A stretch of 64,000 bases of DNA from Pyrenophora tritici-repentis (Eukaryota; Ascomycota; Dothideomycetes; Pleosporales; Pleosporaceae). The stretch lies in assembly GCF_003171515.1 (NCBI RefSeq), contig NC_089394.1, positions 1,798,001-1,862,000 on the forward strand, written 5' to 3'. The translations under genes were made by a program, and so were the position numbers. Below are positions 1 through 9,728 of the stretch, piece after piece. The notes below the pieces were generated by a model. It did no database searches. It worked only from the letters and a program-made list of their open reading frames with translations, and was not told the DNA's origin. The stretch's first letter is position 1, and each line of letters starts with the position of its first letter.

Positions 1-979
1 TTTTTGTAGTATACAAAATTTTATAAAAAGGAAGGGAAAGGAAAGGAGATATCTATTCCCGTAGTATACAAATGTTCATGAAAAGGAAAGGAAAGGAAAG
101 GTAGTCCGCCAGCAGACCACCCTCCCAAATCCCGAACCTCAAAGTCCCTAATCCCTTCTGCTCACTCCTCCTCCTCATCCTCCTCCTCCTCCTCATCCAA
201 AACCAATCCCCCCCAGCCTACTCCTCCCCACCCTCCTCGCCACCTTCTCCCTCTCAAGCCGCTCCACTGTCTTCCACACACCCCTCCTCGCCCTCGGAAT
301 CCCACCCAACTATCTCCCGGGAAGAAGCTCCGACAGCTGCTTCACCTGCTGTCTTTGTTTGAATGACACAACGCCGTCCCTGCCCTTTTCGAGCTTCTTC
401 TTCAGCGCCAGACGCTTCCTGCAGAGCAGGCGCTCCGCGTGCTTTGTCTTGGTCTTTGTGATCTTCTTTTTGGTGAGGACACCGGTTTGCTGGGGGTGCG
501 GGGGCGGGCTTGGTGGTTGTGGTTGTGGTTGTGGAGGTTTTTGACCGTGTGCGTCCGGCCACGGGGCCCTTTTGTTGGGTGATAATACGGAGATTGGCGT
601 TGCATTGGTGGATCCAATGGCGAACGATGGTTGGGGGATAGGTGTCCATTGTGTGGTATGTAGGCGCCTGGGGGCTGGTTTGAAGGTGGTAGATGGTGTG
701 TTTTTGGGGATGTGGGAAGGTGCTCAGTGTATGATTTTGGTAGTATGTAGAGGTTTGGAAGTCTTGTGGGAAGTCTGGATATGGTAAGAAGATGGGGAGG
801 GAGAGGGTATAGGTAGTTGTCGGATACCTAGGTTCACTCACAATAGTAGAGTTACAATAGATCTACTAAATGCTAAAATGTAAGAGAACAGCGGTGGAAT
901 CGAGGGGAAATGGTCGTGTGTAGTATAGGATTGTAAACTTACACTATTGTGAAGAGTGAAAGTGAAAGTGGCTCCGCTT
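1..979. other. Left edge, no confident gene
   Basis: A purine-rich stretch at the edge repeats the 12-mer GTAGTATACAAA at 6-17 and 61-72, each copy followed by runs of GGAAA. Between 254 and 841 the minus strand is open and rich in Thr, Pro and Lys, but it has no ATG at its 5' end and two minus frames look equally codon-like, so no gene is called. Nothing else is recognised. Confidence 0.4.
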
Positions 980-2386
980 TCACCACTTTCGATACTCCTT
1001 CCTACTCCTTCTCACTCTATTGTGCAGCTCTTCACGCTCACTTATACCAGCGTTAAACCAATCGAAAGAAACCCGCTTCTCGAAACAGAATTCCAGGTTC
1101 GCCATGTCCGCTGCCACTTTCCGGCTCACATCCGTCCACACAATAGCGTTGCGCTTGCGGAGCGGGTAGCTTCTATTGTGCGCGTCAAGAGTGAAGACAT
1201 CGAATGTACAACCAGCCCATGGACCATTTTCGAAGAGTACGTGTTTTGTAGTGGGTCTGCCTTTATAGAGAAGAAGTCGCACTGCACGTCAACACGAGAA
1301 ACACGTTGGCGAGAGTGAAAGGCTTGGGGTCATCCGGTACTTGCTCGCCATATAGCAATCGGTCAAAAGAGCATTGCAGACTTCTCCAAAATCTTCCCAC
1401 TCTTTTACGATACGTGACAGGCTCCGGTGACGGTACAGATAGCTCCCAGCCCTTGTCCATATCGGCTGGTCTTTGCAGCTGATCTGAGCGTATATACTCC
1501 TTTGTGGTATTATTGCGCAAGATCCAGACTCTATTTTGGGGATACATGTACATCTGCGACAGATCCTTGTAAACCAGCACCCTTTTTGCAAGATCCAAAT
1601 CGTCGAGGAACCTCGTTGGATACCAGGATGCACCTCCATCTACTGCTGCACCCCACCTATCTTCAGGCGGGTTCGGATAGCGATCCCACTCCCATTCCTT
1701 CAAAACCTCCCGGGAGAATCTGTATTCGCTACGATGTTGGGTTCTGACGTCGTAATGGTGCCGGAACTCGTCCGTGAGTTCTGAGTGACCACCGTAGAAG
1801 ACAACCTTCTTTCCGGCCCAATTCGGTGATTGTGGACTCGCATAACTCCGGTGAATGTAGCTTAGGACCATTGGCCGCATTCGAGTAGAGGTAAGGCCTA
1901 GGGAGAGGACATCTTGTAGTTGATTCCTCAGAGGTGTTCAATACGTATCTCTGTTTGCAATGAAAAGCTGTTTGATTACGAGGTCGAAAATTCAGTTGGG
2001 AGGCGCTCTAATAGGAATGTATGCTTAGAACCGATGGCCCCTGCTGGCGGATGGTAATTTTGGTAACGCTGCGCTCCAACAATCGGTCTCGCAAAGGTAT
2101 GGAAGAACCATGTCTTGTTCTTTGGTTGGAGGAAGTGATCAAAGGACCAACACTCATACTCTCTATCGTCCCGGATATTGATCTGCTTAACTTCTGGACA
2201 AACAAGCATGTATGTGTGGAGAAAATCGTCACGCCTATATAAGACCAAGCCATGGTGAGCGTGACTGCAAACTGCGCGGGGGAGATTTCGGTGCAAACAC
2301 GACACCGTGTAATGAGATGATGTTTTGCAATCTACGTACGAGCTGAGAAGATGAGCTCGTAAGAACAAGAGATGTGGGTCAGTCAA
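980..2386 (-). CDS. F-box-like hypothetical protein, multi-exon, possibly decaying
   Basis: Three minus-strand open segments read as one protein. The first (to 1980) ends in LLERLPTE, a typical F-box opening. A 53-bp GT-AG intron (1927-1979) would join it in frame to a segment containing QDVLSLGLTSTRM, the usual second half of an F-box-like domain, then VWILRNNTTKEYIRSD, seen in a large family of fungal F-box-associated proteins. The last segment (980 to about 1280) has GPWAGCTFDVFTLD and a WTDVS motif of the same family. The junction near 1260-1310 cannot be joined cleanly in frame with the GT and AG sites I tried, and the 5' end has no ATG in frame, so the start is undefined. The protein family is unstudied; F-box proteins usually recruit substrates to SCF ubiquitin ligases. 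It may be a real gene with an unseen first exon or a pseudogene. Confidence 0.45.
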
Positions 2387-2878
2387 CCTGTCGCTGTCCC
2401 TCAGAAGAGGGGGAACTGTGCCGCTGCCAAGACGTCATCATGATTGTAAGGAGCACCCTTCACATCCGGAAGGAAGTACCGGTGACTACAGCCGGACGAC
2501 CTTCGCAGCCTAGTTCCGTTACGGGACTTGGATTACCACAAAAAGCCCAGTGCTTCGCATACACGAGTACCCGTAATTCACGGCTTACAGTTACATGAAT
2601 GTAGAATCAATCAGCGATCGACGTATTTTCGATTGATTGGTGGGACTTAGTCATCTCTTCACATGAATGTTGCGCACCAACCGGAAAAGGCTTACAAGGG
2701 GGGTAAAGGAGGCGGTGATATGTAGCCTGCTCACTGCAGGAACGCGGCGGATCTCTGCTGATCGTAATGGAATCACCTCAGTACCGTCGAATAGACTGTA
2801 ACGGACTACCAACCAGTTGAGGCAAAGCTACCGGGATACACCTGGACAGACCTACTAATTATAGTTATATAAAAGTTG
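2387..2878. other. Intergenic, no gene seen
   Basis: Short open frames only, none with codon character or an ATG in a plausible place. It is the 5' side of the F-box-like gene and the left flank of the miniature retrotransposon. Confidence 0.4.
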
Positions 2879-2883
2879 GATTG

Positions 2884-2946
2884 TGTTAGAAAGGTATCTA
2901 TACCAATCAACGCAGTGGCAAAGAGTGTTCACTTTTTGTCTCAACA
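2884..2946 (+). repeat. Left 63-bp LTR of the miniature element
   Basis: Perfect copy of 3182-3244. The identity extends two bases outward (TG) on the left and one base (G) on the right by coincidence with flanking sequence. Ends TGTTAG...CAACA. Confidence 0.85.
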
Positions 2947-2960
2947 GGTTATGAGCCCGG
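2947..2960 (+). other. Primer-binding site (half tRNA-iMet type)
   Basis: GGTTATGAGCCCGG begins at the base after the left LTR. Its complement contains GGGCTCATAACC, the anticodon stem and loop of initiator tRNA-Met. A primer cleaved in the anticodon loop is known from Drosophila copia and several fungal Copia elements. Confidence 0.65.
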
Positions 2961-3029
2961 GGCCGCTTTCAGCGCATCAGCAGGTTCGTGATGGACTGCT
3001 TGTTGGGTGAGTGACCACAGCCGATTTGC

Positions 3030-3134
3030 CAGAGCAAGAGGGCCAGCGCCAAGCAGGGCCAGCGCCAGAGCTAGAGCAAGAGGGCCAGAGCAAGAGGGCC
3101 AGCGCCGAGTAGGGCCAGCGCCAGAGCCAGAGTC
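3030..3134 (+). repeat. GC-rich minisatellite inside the miniature element
   Basis: Imperfect tandem units built from GAGCAAGAGGGCCAGCGCC and AGGGCCAGCGCCAGAGC, about two long periods. It makes up nearly half of the element's interior. Confidence 0.8.
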
Positions 3135-3181
3135 GCAAACCGCTCGCATTACTTTGTCCCCCTGCCTTGATTGCGGGGGTG

Positions 3182-3244
3182 TGTTAGAAAGGTATCTATA
3201 CCAATCAACGCAGTGGCAAAGAGTGTTCACTTTTTGTCTCAACA
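3182..3244 (+). repeat. Right 63-bp LTR of the miniature element
   Basis: Perfect copy of 2884-2946, preceded by a G-rich polypurine-like tract and followed by the GATTG target duplication. Confidence 0.85.
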
Positions 3245-3299
3245 GATTGTATAATTCCAACAGAGCTTCTTGTCAGTGCTGATAGCACGGCAGATCCGG

Positions 3300-3803
3300 C
3301 TACATGCAAGTTGTGAAGAGGCAAGCAAGTGTAAAAATTACGGAATCGACGAAAGCTGTTAAGCATAGCCCACTTCTCAATCCAATGGTGTTGATACAAA
3401 TTCGTCGTTCTTTGCAGTATGTGAAATGATGCGAATCGTCGAATTGGGCTTTCGAACAACCCACAAGCACCTTGGAATATGTACCCACACAAGTCTCAGT
3501 TTGGTTGTTGTATAGATTCGAACTCAGAGAGGTTCGTGACTCTTCCTGGCAGTTATTCGCAAAATCGCCATCCAGTGCACATTTGTCAATGCAATCCGCT
3601 ACATCGTATGGGGTGATTCGCGCACCATTCACTGTTGCAATCACAGAGTGGCAACCAGGCAAGCTATCGATAAAGGCGTACTTGAATTCACTCACTGCTG
3701 TCGCAGCCAGTCGTGAACAGCGGTTGCCACCGAGGCGCCCTGGCAAGTTCAAATAACTGTTGCCTTTGGTCAGTCCATACACAGACGTCGCACTCTCCAC
3801 CAC
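3300..3803 (-). CDS. Cysteine-rich hypothetical open frame, doubtful
   Basis: A 167-codon open frame with about eleven cysteines, opening at GTG directly after a stop, so it has no ATG of its own. If real it is an internal or final exon of a secreted-type protein whose signal-peptide exon lies between 3804 and 3890, a stretch that also serves as promoter for the rightward gene at 3894. No family is recognised. The cysteine content is unlike a random frame, which is the only reason for listing it. Confidence 0.22.
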   Translation of the reverse strand: MVESATSVYGLTKGNSYLNLPGRLGGNRCSRLAATAVSEFKYAFIDSLPGCHSVIATVNGARITPYDVADCIDKCALDGDFANNCQEESRTSLSSNLYNNQTETCVGTYSKVLVGCSKAQFDDSHHFTYCKERRICINTIGLRSGLCLTAFVDSVIFTLACLFTTCM

Positions 3804-3893
3804 TTAGTCGCTACACATACCATATATCCATGCCTGTTATATACCGGTCGCTCATACTACCTACCACAACTTACCCCACAATCAAAGCGAAAA

Positions 3894-4223
3894 ATGCCCT
3901 CGACAAACACCGCCACTGAAAACACATCAAAGTCGCAGCTCGACGACTTCCTGCGCCGAACCAACAACGCGGATCTTCATACAGCCAAGCCAGGCGCAAA
4001 GGATCAGGAAGATTGGGAACTCGTCGACGAGCAGGCCGTTCTAGACGACCAAGACAAGACTGAGTGGATTCTTGTGGGCAAGACCGAGGCGGAGATTCGT
4101 GCGCAGGATCAGAGCAAGGTGGTGGACATGGACAAGACAGCAAAGCGCAAACACGAGAAACACCAATTAGCCAAGCGACGCATGGCAAAGCGTGCAAGGC
4201 GCATGTATTCGATGTCCAAGTAG
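3894..4223 (+). CDS. Small charged conserved-type hypothetical protein
   Basis: Single-exon, 109 residues, ATG in an A-rich context (AAAAATGCC). The N-terminal half is acidic and Trp-containing (DWELVDEQ, TEWILVGKTEAE); the C-terminal third is strongly basic (AKRKHEKHQLAKRRMAKRARR), resembling a nuclear localisation or RNA-binding tail. No signal peptide or membrane segment. No family recognised and no function is proposed. Confidence 0.6.
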   Translation: MPSTNTATENTSKSQLDDFLRRTNNADLHTAKPGAKDQEDWELVDEQAVLDDQDKTEWILVGKTEAEIRAQDQSKVVDMDKTAKRKHEKHQLAKRRMAKRARRMYSMSK

Positions 4224-4679
4224 CATGTTATCCAGCACGGTGCGGTGGTTTCCTTGTCCGATCGACAGGAGTAATCTTGCTCTGTCGATCAGTGTGGTGT
4301 ACTCACATATGGCATGAGGGTCAGCCCAGACTTTTTTTATATTTTGCCGCTTATGGGGCATGTTAGCGGCGATCTTGCGATGACATCGACCGAAGTTCAT
4401 AGGACGGAAAATTTGAAAGATGCAGACATCTAGTGCCTTTGTATCGCACCTTAACTGCGGGTGGTTCTACAGTTGTGGTTCACTCATGTTGGACATGGAA
4501 CCAGACTTAGTAGCTTTTTCACAATGCACGACATGCGCTTGGTAAACACGTCCCCAACCACGGTAATTGGTGATGTACCTCACGGCCAGCACATGAACTT
4601 TTGTAGTGCCAAGCGCGATCATACCTCCGAGATAACAAAGTAAGAAGGATCTGCGAGAGCCAACATCGACGTCGTAACT

Positions 4680-4903
4680 CGGTGCTTACTTCGGCGATGG
4701 AACTCTTGTCAATCACATTCCCCAACCCCCGAGTCTGAGTAAAGAGCATCGATCGCGAGATGCAAAATGACCGTCATACGCGTCCCAAGGCGGTGCTTAC
4801 TTCGGCACTGAACCTTATCACTCTCGTTCTCTCGTGGCCATCGGGTGCGCTAAGTAAGACCAGCAGGAGAGACCATGTTCACCCGTGGTGATTCGGTGCT
4901 TAC
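4680..4903 (+). promoter_or_regulatory. Three spaced copies of CGGTGCTTAC
   Basis: Exact decamers at 4680-4689, 4791-4800 and 4894-4903, spacing 111 and 103 bp; the first two extend to CGGTGCTTACTTCGGC. They end about 70 bp before the TATA box of the secreted-protein gene. Either a repeated regulator-binding site or remains of a tandem duplication. Confidence 0.4.
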
Positions 4904-4973
4904 GCTAATATCCACCTGATGAAGTATCGGTGTAACTTTGGTGGTTGCAGTGACAACCGCTGATCTCTGGTGG

Positions 4974-4981
4974 TATAAATA
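4974..4981 (+). promoter_or_regulatory. TATA box of the secreted-protein gene
   Basis: TATAAATA, 104 bp upstream of the ATG at 5085, at a usual distance for a fungal gene with a short leader. No other gene nearby could use it. Confidence 0.6.
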
Positions 4982-5084
4982 GGCGTGTTACTGCCCACGT
5001 TCATATCTGCAAGCACAACATCTCTGTACTCTTGACTACACAACCAACACAACAGTTGTACCAAAGTCTTTGACCACCATCACC

Positions 5085-5696
5085 ATGCTTCTCAACCTCG
5101 CTACCCTCGCTACCTTGAGCACCCTCGGCTCCGTGGTTTCTGCCGCAAACATCTACACCTACTTCCAGCCTGGCTGCGGTGGATGCGGTACTTTCTTCAA
5201 GGACATTGGCCCGCAGACCTGTGCCCTGTCCTACCGCGGAACGAACAACGCTACCGAAGCCGTCGAGAAGCAGTGGACCGGGATCCAATCCGCCAAGCTC
5301 CAGGTCTGGTCACCCGCAAACAAGGTCTTCCAGCTCTGGAGGGCCGGCCCAGGCCTCGATAATGCCACCAAGCTACCGCTTCAATGCGGAACCGAGACAG
5401 TCGCAAAGGACGTCACTTACTTTGAAACTTGCATCGACGTACCGGGTACCGGCGCCAGCTGGTACAAGCCTAACCCTAACCAACTTAAGAGGGCGGATCG
5501 AGGTGACCATAAATGCACCTCCTCACAGGAATTCGCCGGCTGGTGGGACAGCAAGAAACAACAACACTACACCAAAGAGGGCATGACCCAGGACGAAAAG
5601 GATGAAATGGACGCTATCATGAAATCCGGAGGGGGCGCTCCGGACAAGTTTAACAATTTCAAGGTTGACGCTCCAGAGGTGAAGCCGGCGAACTAG
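5085..5696 (+). CDS. Small secreted cysteine-containing protein
   Basis: 203 residues, single exon. The ATG at 5085 gives a clean signal peptide of about 20 residues (hydrophobic Leu/Ala-rich core, likely cut after VVSA). The mature part has six cysteines, including a striking PGCGGCGTFF near its N-terminus, two N-glycosylation sequons (NNAT, DNAT), and a hydrophilic Lys/Asp/Glu tail with no membrane anchor. The cysteine number would allow three disulfides. The strong TATA box suggests regulated expression. No known domain is recognised; an apoplastic or effector-like role is possible but only inference. Confidence 0.75.
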   Translation: MLLNLATLATLSTLGSVVSAANIYTYFQPGCGGCGTFFKDIGPQTCALSYRGTNNATEAVEKQWTGIQSAKLQVWSPANKVFQLWRAGPGLDNATKLPLQCGTETVAKDVTYFETCIDVPGTGASWYKPNPNQLKRADRGDHKCTSSQEFAGWWDSKKQQHYTKEGMTQDEKDEMDAIMKSGGGAPDKFNNFKVDAPEVKPAN

Positions 5697-6204
5697 ATTG
5701 TTCAAGGAGGATTCTAGCAAACTGTTTGGAGGGATAATCTTCGGAAATGTGTCTGGTTTGAGCAGGAGAGTTGGTCTGTTGTTGCTGTTTGCTCATAACC
5801 TTGATCAATCAACATGGTGCGAGAACTTTGTTGTTATGATATATCAAAGTGAATCTTGTCATGTTACAATACTCATGACAGCGGACTCGTGAATTGTACT
5901 CACCATTCTCTGGTAGCGATATGGGCTCGCAGACCTACTCGAAGGCCAAAAGGACACGTGATACGATGCTCATGTCAGCGCGGACCTCACCGGAAGACAT
6001 GGTAGATGCAGGACTGGGTATCTCCATTCGGTAGTCATAATGAGTATTTTTAGCCCTCATCTGCATGCAAATGCTGAGATAGTAGTGGCCATGATAATTT
6101 CCCCCTTTTCCTCGCCTTTCCCTGCCGTCAATCTCTGGATGCGCTGAACACGCTGACAGCATGCGAATGCCCGTGAATCGTGATCGTAACCATGTGCCGA
6201 CCAA
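5697..6204. other. Intergenic between convergent genes
   Basis: Shared 3' region of the secreted-protein gene and the SRP9/21 gene. Only short frames in all six readings; nothing recognised. Confidence 0.5.
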
Positions 6205-6762
6205 TCATTTCTTACCCTTCTTTTTCTTCTTGCCACCCGTACCTGTGCCGGCCTTGGGATCCGCAGGGACCCCACCCATTTTGACATCTCCGCTCTCATC
6301 AGCCTGTGGTGCTGATGCGCCCTCACCGGCAGCTGACTCTTCTGCAAGCTCCGGGAGCGCGGCCATGTGTCGACCTAGTCTCCCCAAGTTCCCGATTAGC
6401 CTTCCAACCTCTGCACCCTTGGTTGTCTCATATTTCAATGACGTTCCCGATGCCGGGTCGTATGTCTTCAATGTAAAGGTAACCGTGACTTCCTCGACGT
6501 CTTGCGATTGCGGCGGCGGCGACGACGTCCGCGTTGTGTCAGCGGGTCTTGATGCCCTCTTGGCCTCGTAGGCTTTTCGCTTTGCGATTTTGGATGGCGT
6601 GGGCTTCAACACGGTGTATTTGGACGTGATTCGTGTCTAATAGCTCCATTAGATGGCGGATCGCATGCGCAGGAAGAAGCTGGCTCGTACGGAAGTTGGG
6701 CGTGCTTTAAGCAGTAGCGACGACTGCTCTAACCACTCGGCGCTGGTGGTGAAGTAGGGCAT
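6205..6762 (-). CDS. SRP9/SRP21: Signal recognition particle SRP9/SRP21-type protein
   Basis: Two exons, 6691-6762 (24 codons) and 6205-6636, with a 54-bp GT-AG intron in phase 0, giving 167 residues. The first exon starts MPYFTTSAEWLEQSSLLLKA, the hallmark opening of SRP9-21 proteins; the second continues TRITSKYTVLKP and later TLKTYDPASGTSLKYETTKGAEVGRLI, the conserved strand-helix of the SRP9/14 fold. In the SRP Alu domain this protein helps arrest elongation while the ribosome is delivered to the ER. The C-terminus is a Lys-rich tail (GGKKKKKGKK), common in fungal SRP21. It lies divergently to the DUF1308 gene with a shared 572-bp promoter. Confidence 0.92.
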
Positions 6763-7334
6763 TGTGTAGGCCGGGGGTGACGTCTGGGGTAATCGGAAGG
6801 TGAAGGATGGTTGGTGCGTTCGCGTTCAAGATGCGGGCAACTTTTGGCCGGGTCACGCTTACCGGAGGAACGTCGGTCCAGAACTGCAACCCTCCAGTTT
6901 CCTCGCGCACGCGACTGTGGAGACGGTGACATGAAATATCAAGCACCGATCAAGAAATGATAAAAAGTTCAAGAGCGGCAAAAATGCACATGCATTGAAT
7001 CAGGCAACTTCGTGACTCACTGACGCCGTGGCTTAAGGGAAGGGCTGAAGCTGTGGACTTTTCTGCCCCACCGTTCATGAGAAAAATGCATCTCTATACA
7101 AGAACATGTCTTCTTTCTGGGCATCAATTTTGAACGAATACTCAGAGTGATAAGTGGATTTGTTTCTTGGTACGATCTAGTGGCCCATTCCAAATTCCTC
7201 TCCACCTCACTTGACTACACCACGAAAACACAACTAGCGCATCAACTAATCAACCACAACGGCTAGATGTCCTCACAGAACTAAAACTTAACCCTAGTGT
7301 CTCAATATCCACCTACAACTTCGTCCTTTCCAAC
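6763..7334. promoter_or_regulatory. Bidirectional promoter, SRP9/21 and DUF1308 genes
   Basis: 572 bp between two divergent ATGs. No open frame with coding character. The 120 bp before the ATG at 7335 is CA-rich and pyrimidine-biased, usual for a fungal 5' leader. Confidence 0.5.
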
Positions 7335-8896
7335 ATGCCAGACTCCCTGAGCGAAGACCTAGGAAATCTCAAATTGGAAGCCGCCGCTGCAAATGACAAA
7401 ACTGCCACTTCGCGGGCCGAGCTCGAAGCCACCATACAGAGCTTAGTTCAACGCGGTCAGAATCTTCACTCTGAAGTAGAAACCTACGTCTCCGCCGTTC
7501 TCGAAAAGCAAAAAGTGGGAAAAGTCCAGCACCCCGTCGAATACCGGAATCTCCGCAATGACATGCGCAACGAGCTGGCCTTCCTCACAAAGCTAGCAGG
7601 ATCCAATATGGACGAGGAAAAGGCTAGACACTATATTGTTTCATCTAACCTTCTCTATTACGAAGCATTATGGAGTGCAGCAAAACGTTCGTCGGGACTA
7701 CAGGGCTTTCGAAAGTACTTCTTTTGGGCCCGACATACCGTGCCAGCTGGCAAAAGCACTTCCAAAGGACTCAGTCTGGCAAAGGGCAGTCAAGCCAAAT
7801 CCAAGGCTAAGACTGCCGCCCTAGTCGACATTGTTGCTGAAGAAGGCATGGAATGGATCCGCATCTCTACGGTGTCTGAAAAGCGACTTCTCTTCGATCT
7901 GGCAAAGTTGGGCTGGATGAACGATTCTGACTCTGACGAAGATGAGGATATACCCACTGTACAGCCAGATGACGACGAAGATGACGAAGACCAAGTAGAT
8001 GTTGTACGAAACGCGCGTGAACTCGCACGGGCAGCTTGTGCAAATCCTATACGAGGCCGCCGACCCAAAGTGCGCTTCGTACTAACGCGTATCGAATCTG
8101 GAAAAACACCGGCAATCGACATGATTATCAACAAAATCCGTGCAACGGGTGCTATCGTACAGTGTGGTGGTGACATCCCTCCAGCACTTCCCATCAACGA
8201 AGTCCTCCCGCAATTACTCATCGATCGGTCACGCGCTCTGTCTGAAACGCTGAACATCGATTGTACGATTTTGCTGGCACTCATCTCTGATATCTCGCAT
8301 AACCCATGTCCGATACTGGACTGGTATCCTGGGGAGGTACGGGCACAGATCAACGAGGAGGCTGAAGAACATTTACTTCCAACACATCTGTATCCTGCTA
8401 TTGGAGCTCATCCAATGGTATGCACACGCGAAGCGGCTGATCAGATGAATCTCATAGTAGAGACTCTGGCTACTGATACGGAGAAGTCGAGAGCGAATCT
8501 CCTACTTGGACAAGGCGACTGTGAGTCAAAGACTTCGGAAGAGCTGGTCGCAGAATGGGTATGTTGTTTCTCCTGAATACTCCAAGCTAAGAGCCTCTGA
8601 ATTCACGTATGCATTACTAAGCCTACCTCCAGACAAGTATCTCCGATTATCCACCTCCCCCAGGCTTCGTACTACCCATAAAAGTCGAGTCCGTCAACCT
8701 AGACACCATCACCGACGGCCTTCCAGAAGTAGCAAAAGAAATCGCCAACCAACTAGGTCTCCTGAACAAGTACGTCATCCTCACAACCAGCACTTCCCGT
8801 GCCCAACTAACGCGTCTAAAGATCCATATTTCTCCACGGCTGGGCACGCACTCTTACTACTTTGAGCGCAAACCGCGGTCGTATCCGGCAAATTGA
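7335..8896 (+). CDS. DUF1308 domain protein
   Basis: Two exons, 7335-8558 and 8633-8896, with a GTATGT...CTCCAG intron in phase 0 and an ACTAAG branch site; 495 residues. It matches the DUF1308 family (related to human C7orf25/UPF0415): an N-terminal helical region, an acidic linker around residues 195-225 (DSDSDEDED, DDDEDDED), and a C-terminal region with VRFVLTRIESGKTPAIDMII, ILALISDISHNP and, in exon 2, NKYVILTTSTSRAQLTRLKI. The biochemical function of the family is not established. The second exon is needed for the family's C-terminus, which supports the splice. Confidence 0.88.
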
Positions 8897-9326
8897 AACA
8901 CTCATCAATGAGCACGGCTTGAAAGATGGAGAAGCTGGGCCGCATATCTGGCTGTGCGGTGAGTCGCGGAGTCTGATTGCGAAGCATGGGCGGCGGAAGT
9001 AGAGCAATTGAGCAGAGCTGAGCTGAGCTGAGACGGCATGGATAGGGGCAACACGTGCATTTCGGAAACCGCGGCCGGGGATGGGGACGGAGGAAGAACT
9101 GGCAGTGTGGAAGCAGGGGATGGGTAGGGGAGGGTAGGAAGGGGATGCGGAGTAGCAGAAATTGCTCGCAATTCCAACGAGATTTTCCTCGTAAGATTTT
9201 TGATAGTGGCATGCTATGCTTTTCTTGAAAGAGCGTGGCGTGGTAATGAGACTCTCATGCGTACAAACTCCATCCATATTCATACCGGAATCCATCGGCG
9301 TGAAGTGCCAGTCTGTGATGACTACA
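8897..9326. other. Intergenic between convergent genes
   Basis: Common 3' region of the DUF1308 gene and the CHY zinc-finger gene. A short tandem run of GAGCT at about 9016-9033 is the only feature seen. Confidence 0.5.
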
Positions 9327-9728
9327 TCAATCCAGATGAGAATTTCTAGAACATGCAGCTTGCACAGTATCCTTAGCATCAATCTCAAAGTACAAGTCCC
9401 AATGGTTCTTGCAACCTGGGTTAAACCCGCTGCCACAGACCGTGCACTTGCTTCCGCTCTTCATGTACTCGTCGATAGTCAGCACATGCTTGCACTGTCC
9501 ACACAACACCGCCATTTCGTCCCGCCGAGTCTGTGGCCAGACGCTGGGGCAGTGTGTCTCGCATACGTTGTGGCAAGTAATGCATGCGTAGAACTTGTTG
9601 CAGCAAAAGTGCTTGATGGCGATGATGTCGAGCGAAGAGTGCCAGTGCGTGCATTGCGTGAGTGGCGTGACGGATAAGCCATGTACTACTGGTGCTGGAG
9701 TGGTGGGAGTTTTCATGGTATCAGACAT
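9327..9728 (-). CDS. HOT13: CHY zinc-finger protein, Hot13-like
   Basis: Single exon, 133 residues, ATG at 9728. It carries the CHY zinc-finger pattern: CTHWHSSLDIIAIKHFCC, CITCHNVCETHCP, then CGQC, CTVCGSGFNPGC and H, enough Cys/His ligands for several zinc ions. In yeast Hot13 sits in the mitochondrial intermembrane space and helps keep the Mia40-Erv1 import machinery in a zinc-free, oxidisable state. The size and the lack of a RING domain fit Hot13 rather than the larger CHY-RING ligases. Notably TIM9, a client of that pathway, is encoded 14 kb away. Confidence 0.85.
   Translation of the reverse strand: MSDTMKTPTTPAPVVHGLSVTPLTQCTHWHSSLDIIAIKHFCCNKFYACITCHNVCETHCPSVWPQTRRDEMAVLCGQCKHVLTIDEYMKSGSKCTVCGSGFNPGCKNHWDLYFEIDAKDTVQAACSRNSHLD

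Larger units (their letters stand above)
2884..3244 (+). mobile_element. Miniature LTR retrotransposon (TRIM-like)
   Basis: Two identical 63-bp direct repeats (2884-2946 and 3182-3244) begin TGTTAG and end CAACA, the canonical ends of an LTR. The same five bases, GATTG, lie immediately outside both ends (2879-2883 and 3245-3249), which is the expected target-site duplication. Directly after the left repeat comes GGTTATGAGCCCGG, complementary to the anticodon arm of initiator tRNA-Met, a half-tRNA primer-binding site as used by Copia elements. Directly before the right repeat is a purine run (GCGGGGG), a polypurine-tract candidate. The 235-bp interior has no coding capacity and carries a GC-rich minisatellite. 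Total 361 bp, so it must have been mobilised by an autonomous partner. Identical LTRs imply recent insertion. Confidence 0.85.
4224..5084. other. Intergenic region upstream of the small secreted protein gene
   Basis: No coding frame of interest. It contains three exact copies of CGGTGCTTAC (4680, 4791, 4894) and a TATA box, described separately, and looks like an extended promoter. Confidence 0.45.

Noticed and set aside
254..841. 195-codon minus-strand open frame at the left edge
   Set aside because: No ATG at its start, low-complexity Thr/Pro content and an equally plausible overlapping frame; no family resemblance.
2884..2946. The repeat contains ATCAACGCAG, resembling a cDNA-library adaptor
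   Set aside because: Only about ten bases match, and the whole 63 bp is repeated with target duplications, which an adaptor artefact would not produce.
2892..2947. GTATCT...CAACAG ends inside the 63-bp repeat, like an introner-type mobile intron
   Set aside because: The repeat borders, GATTG duplication, primer site and purine tract fit LTRs far better, and there is no surrounding coding sequence to splice.
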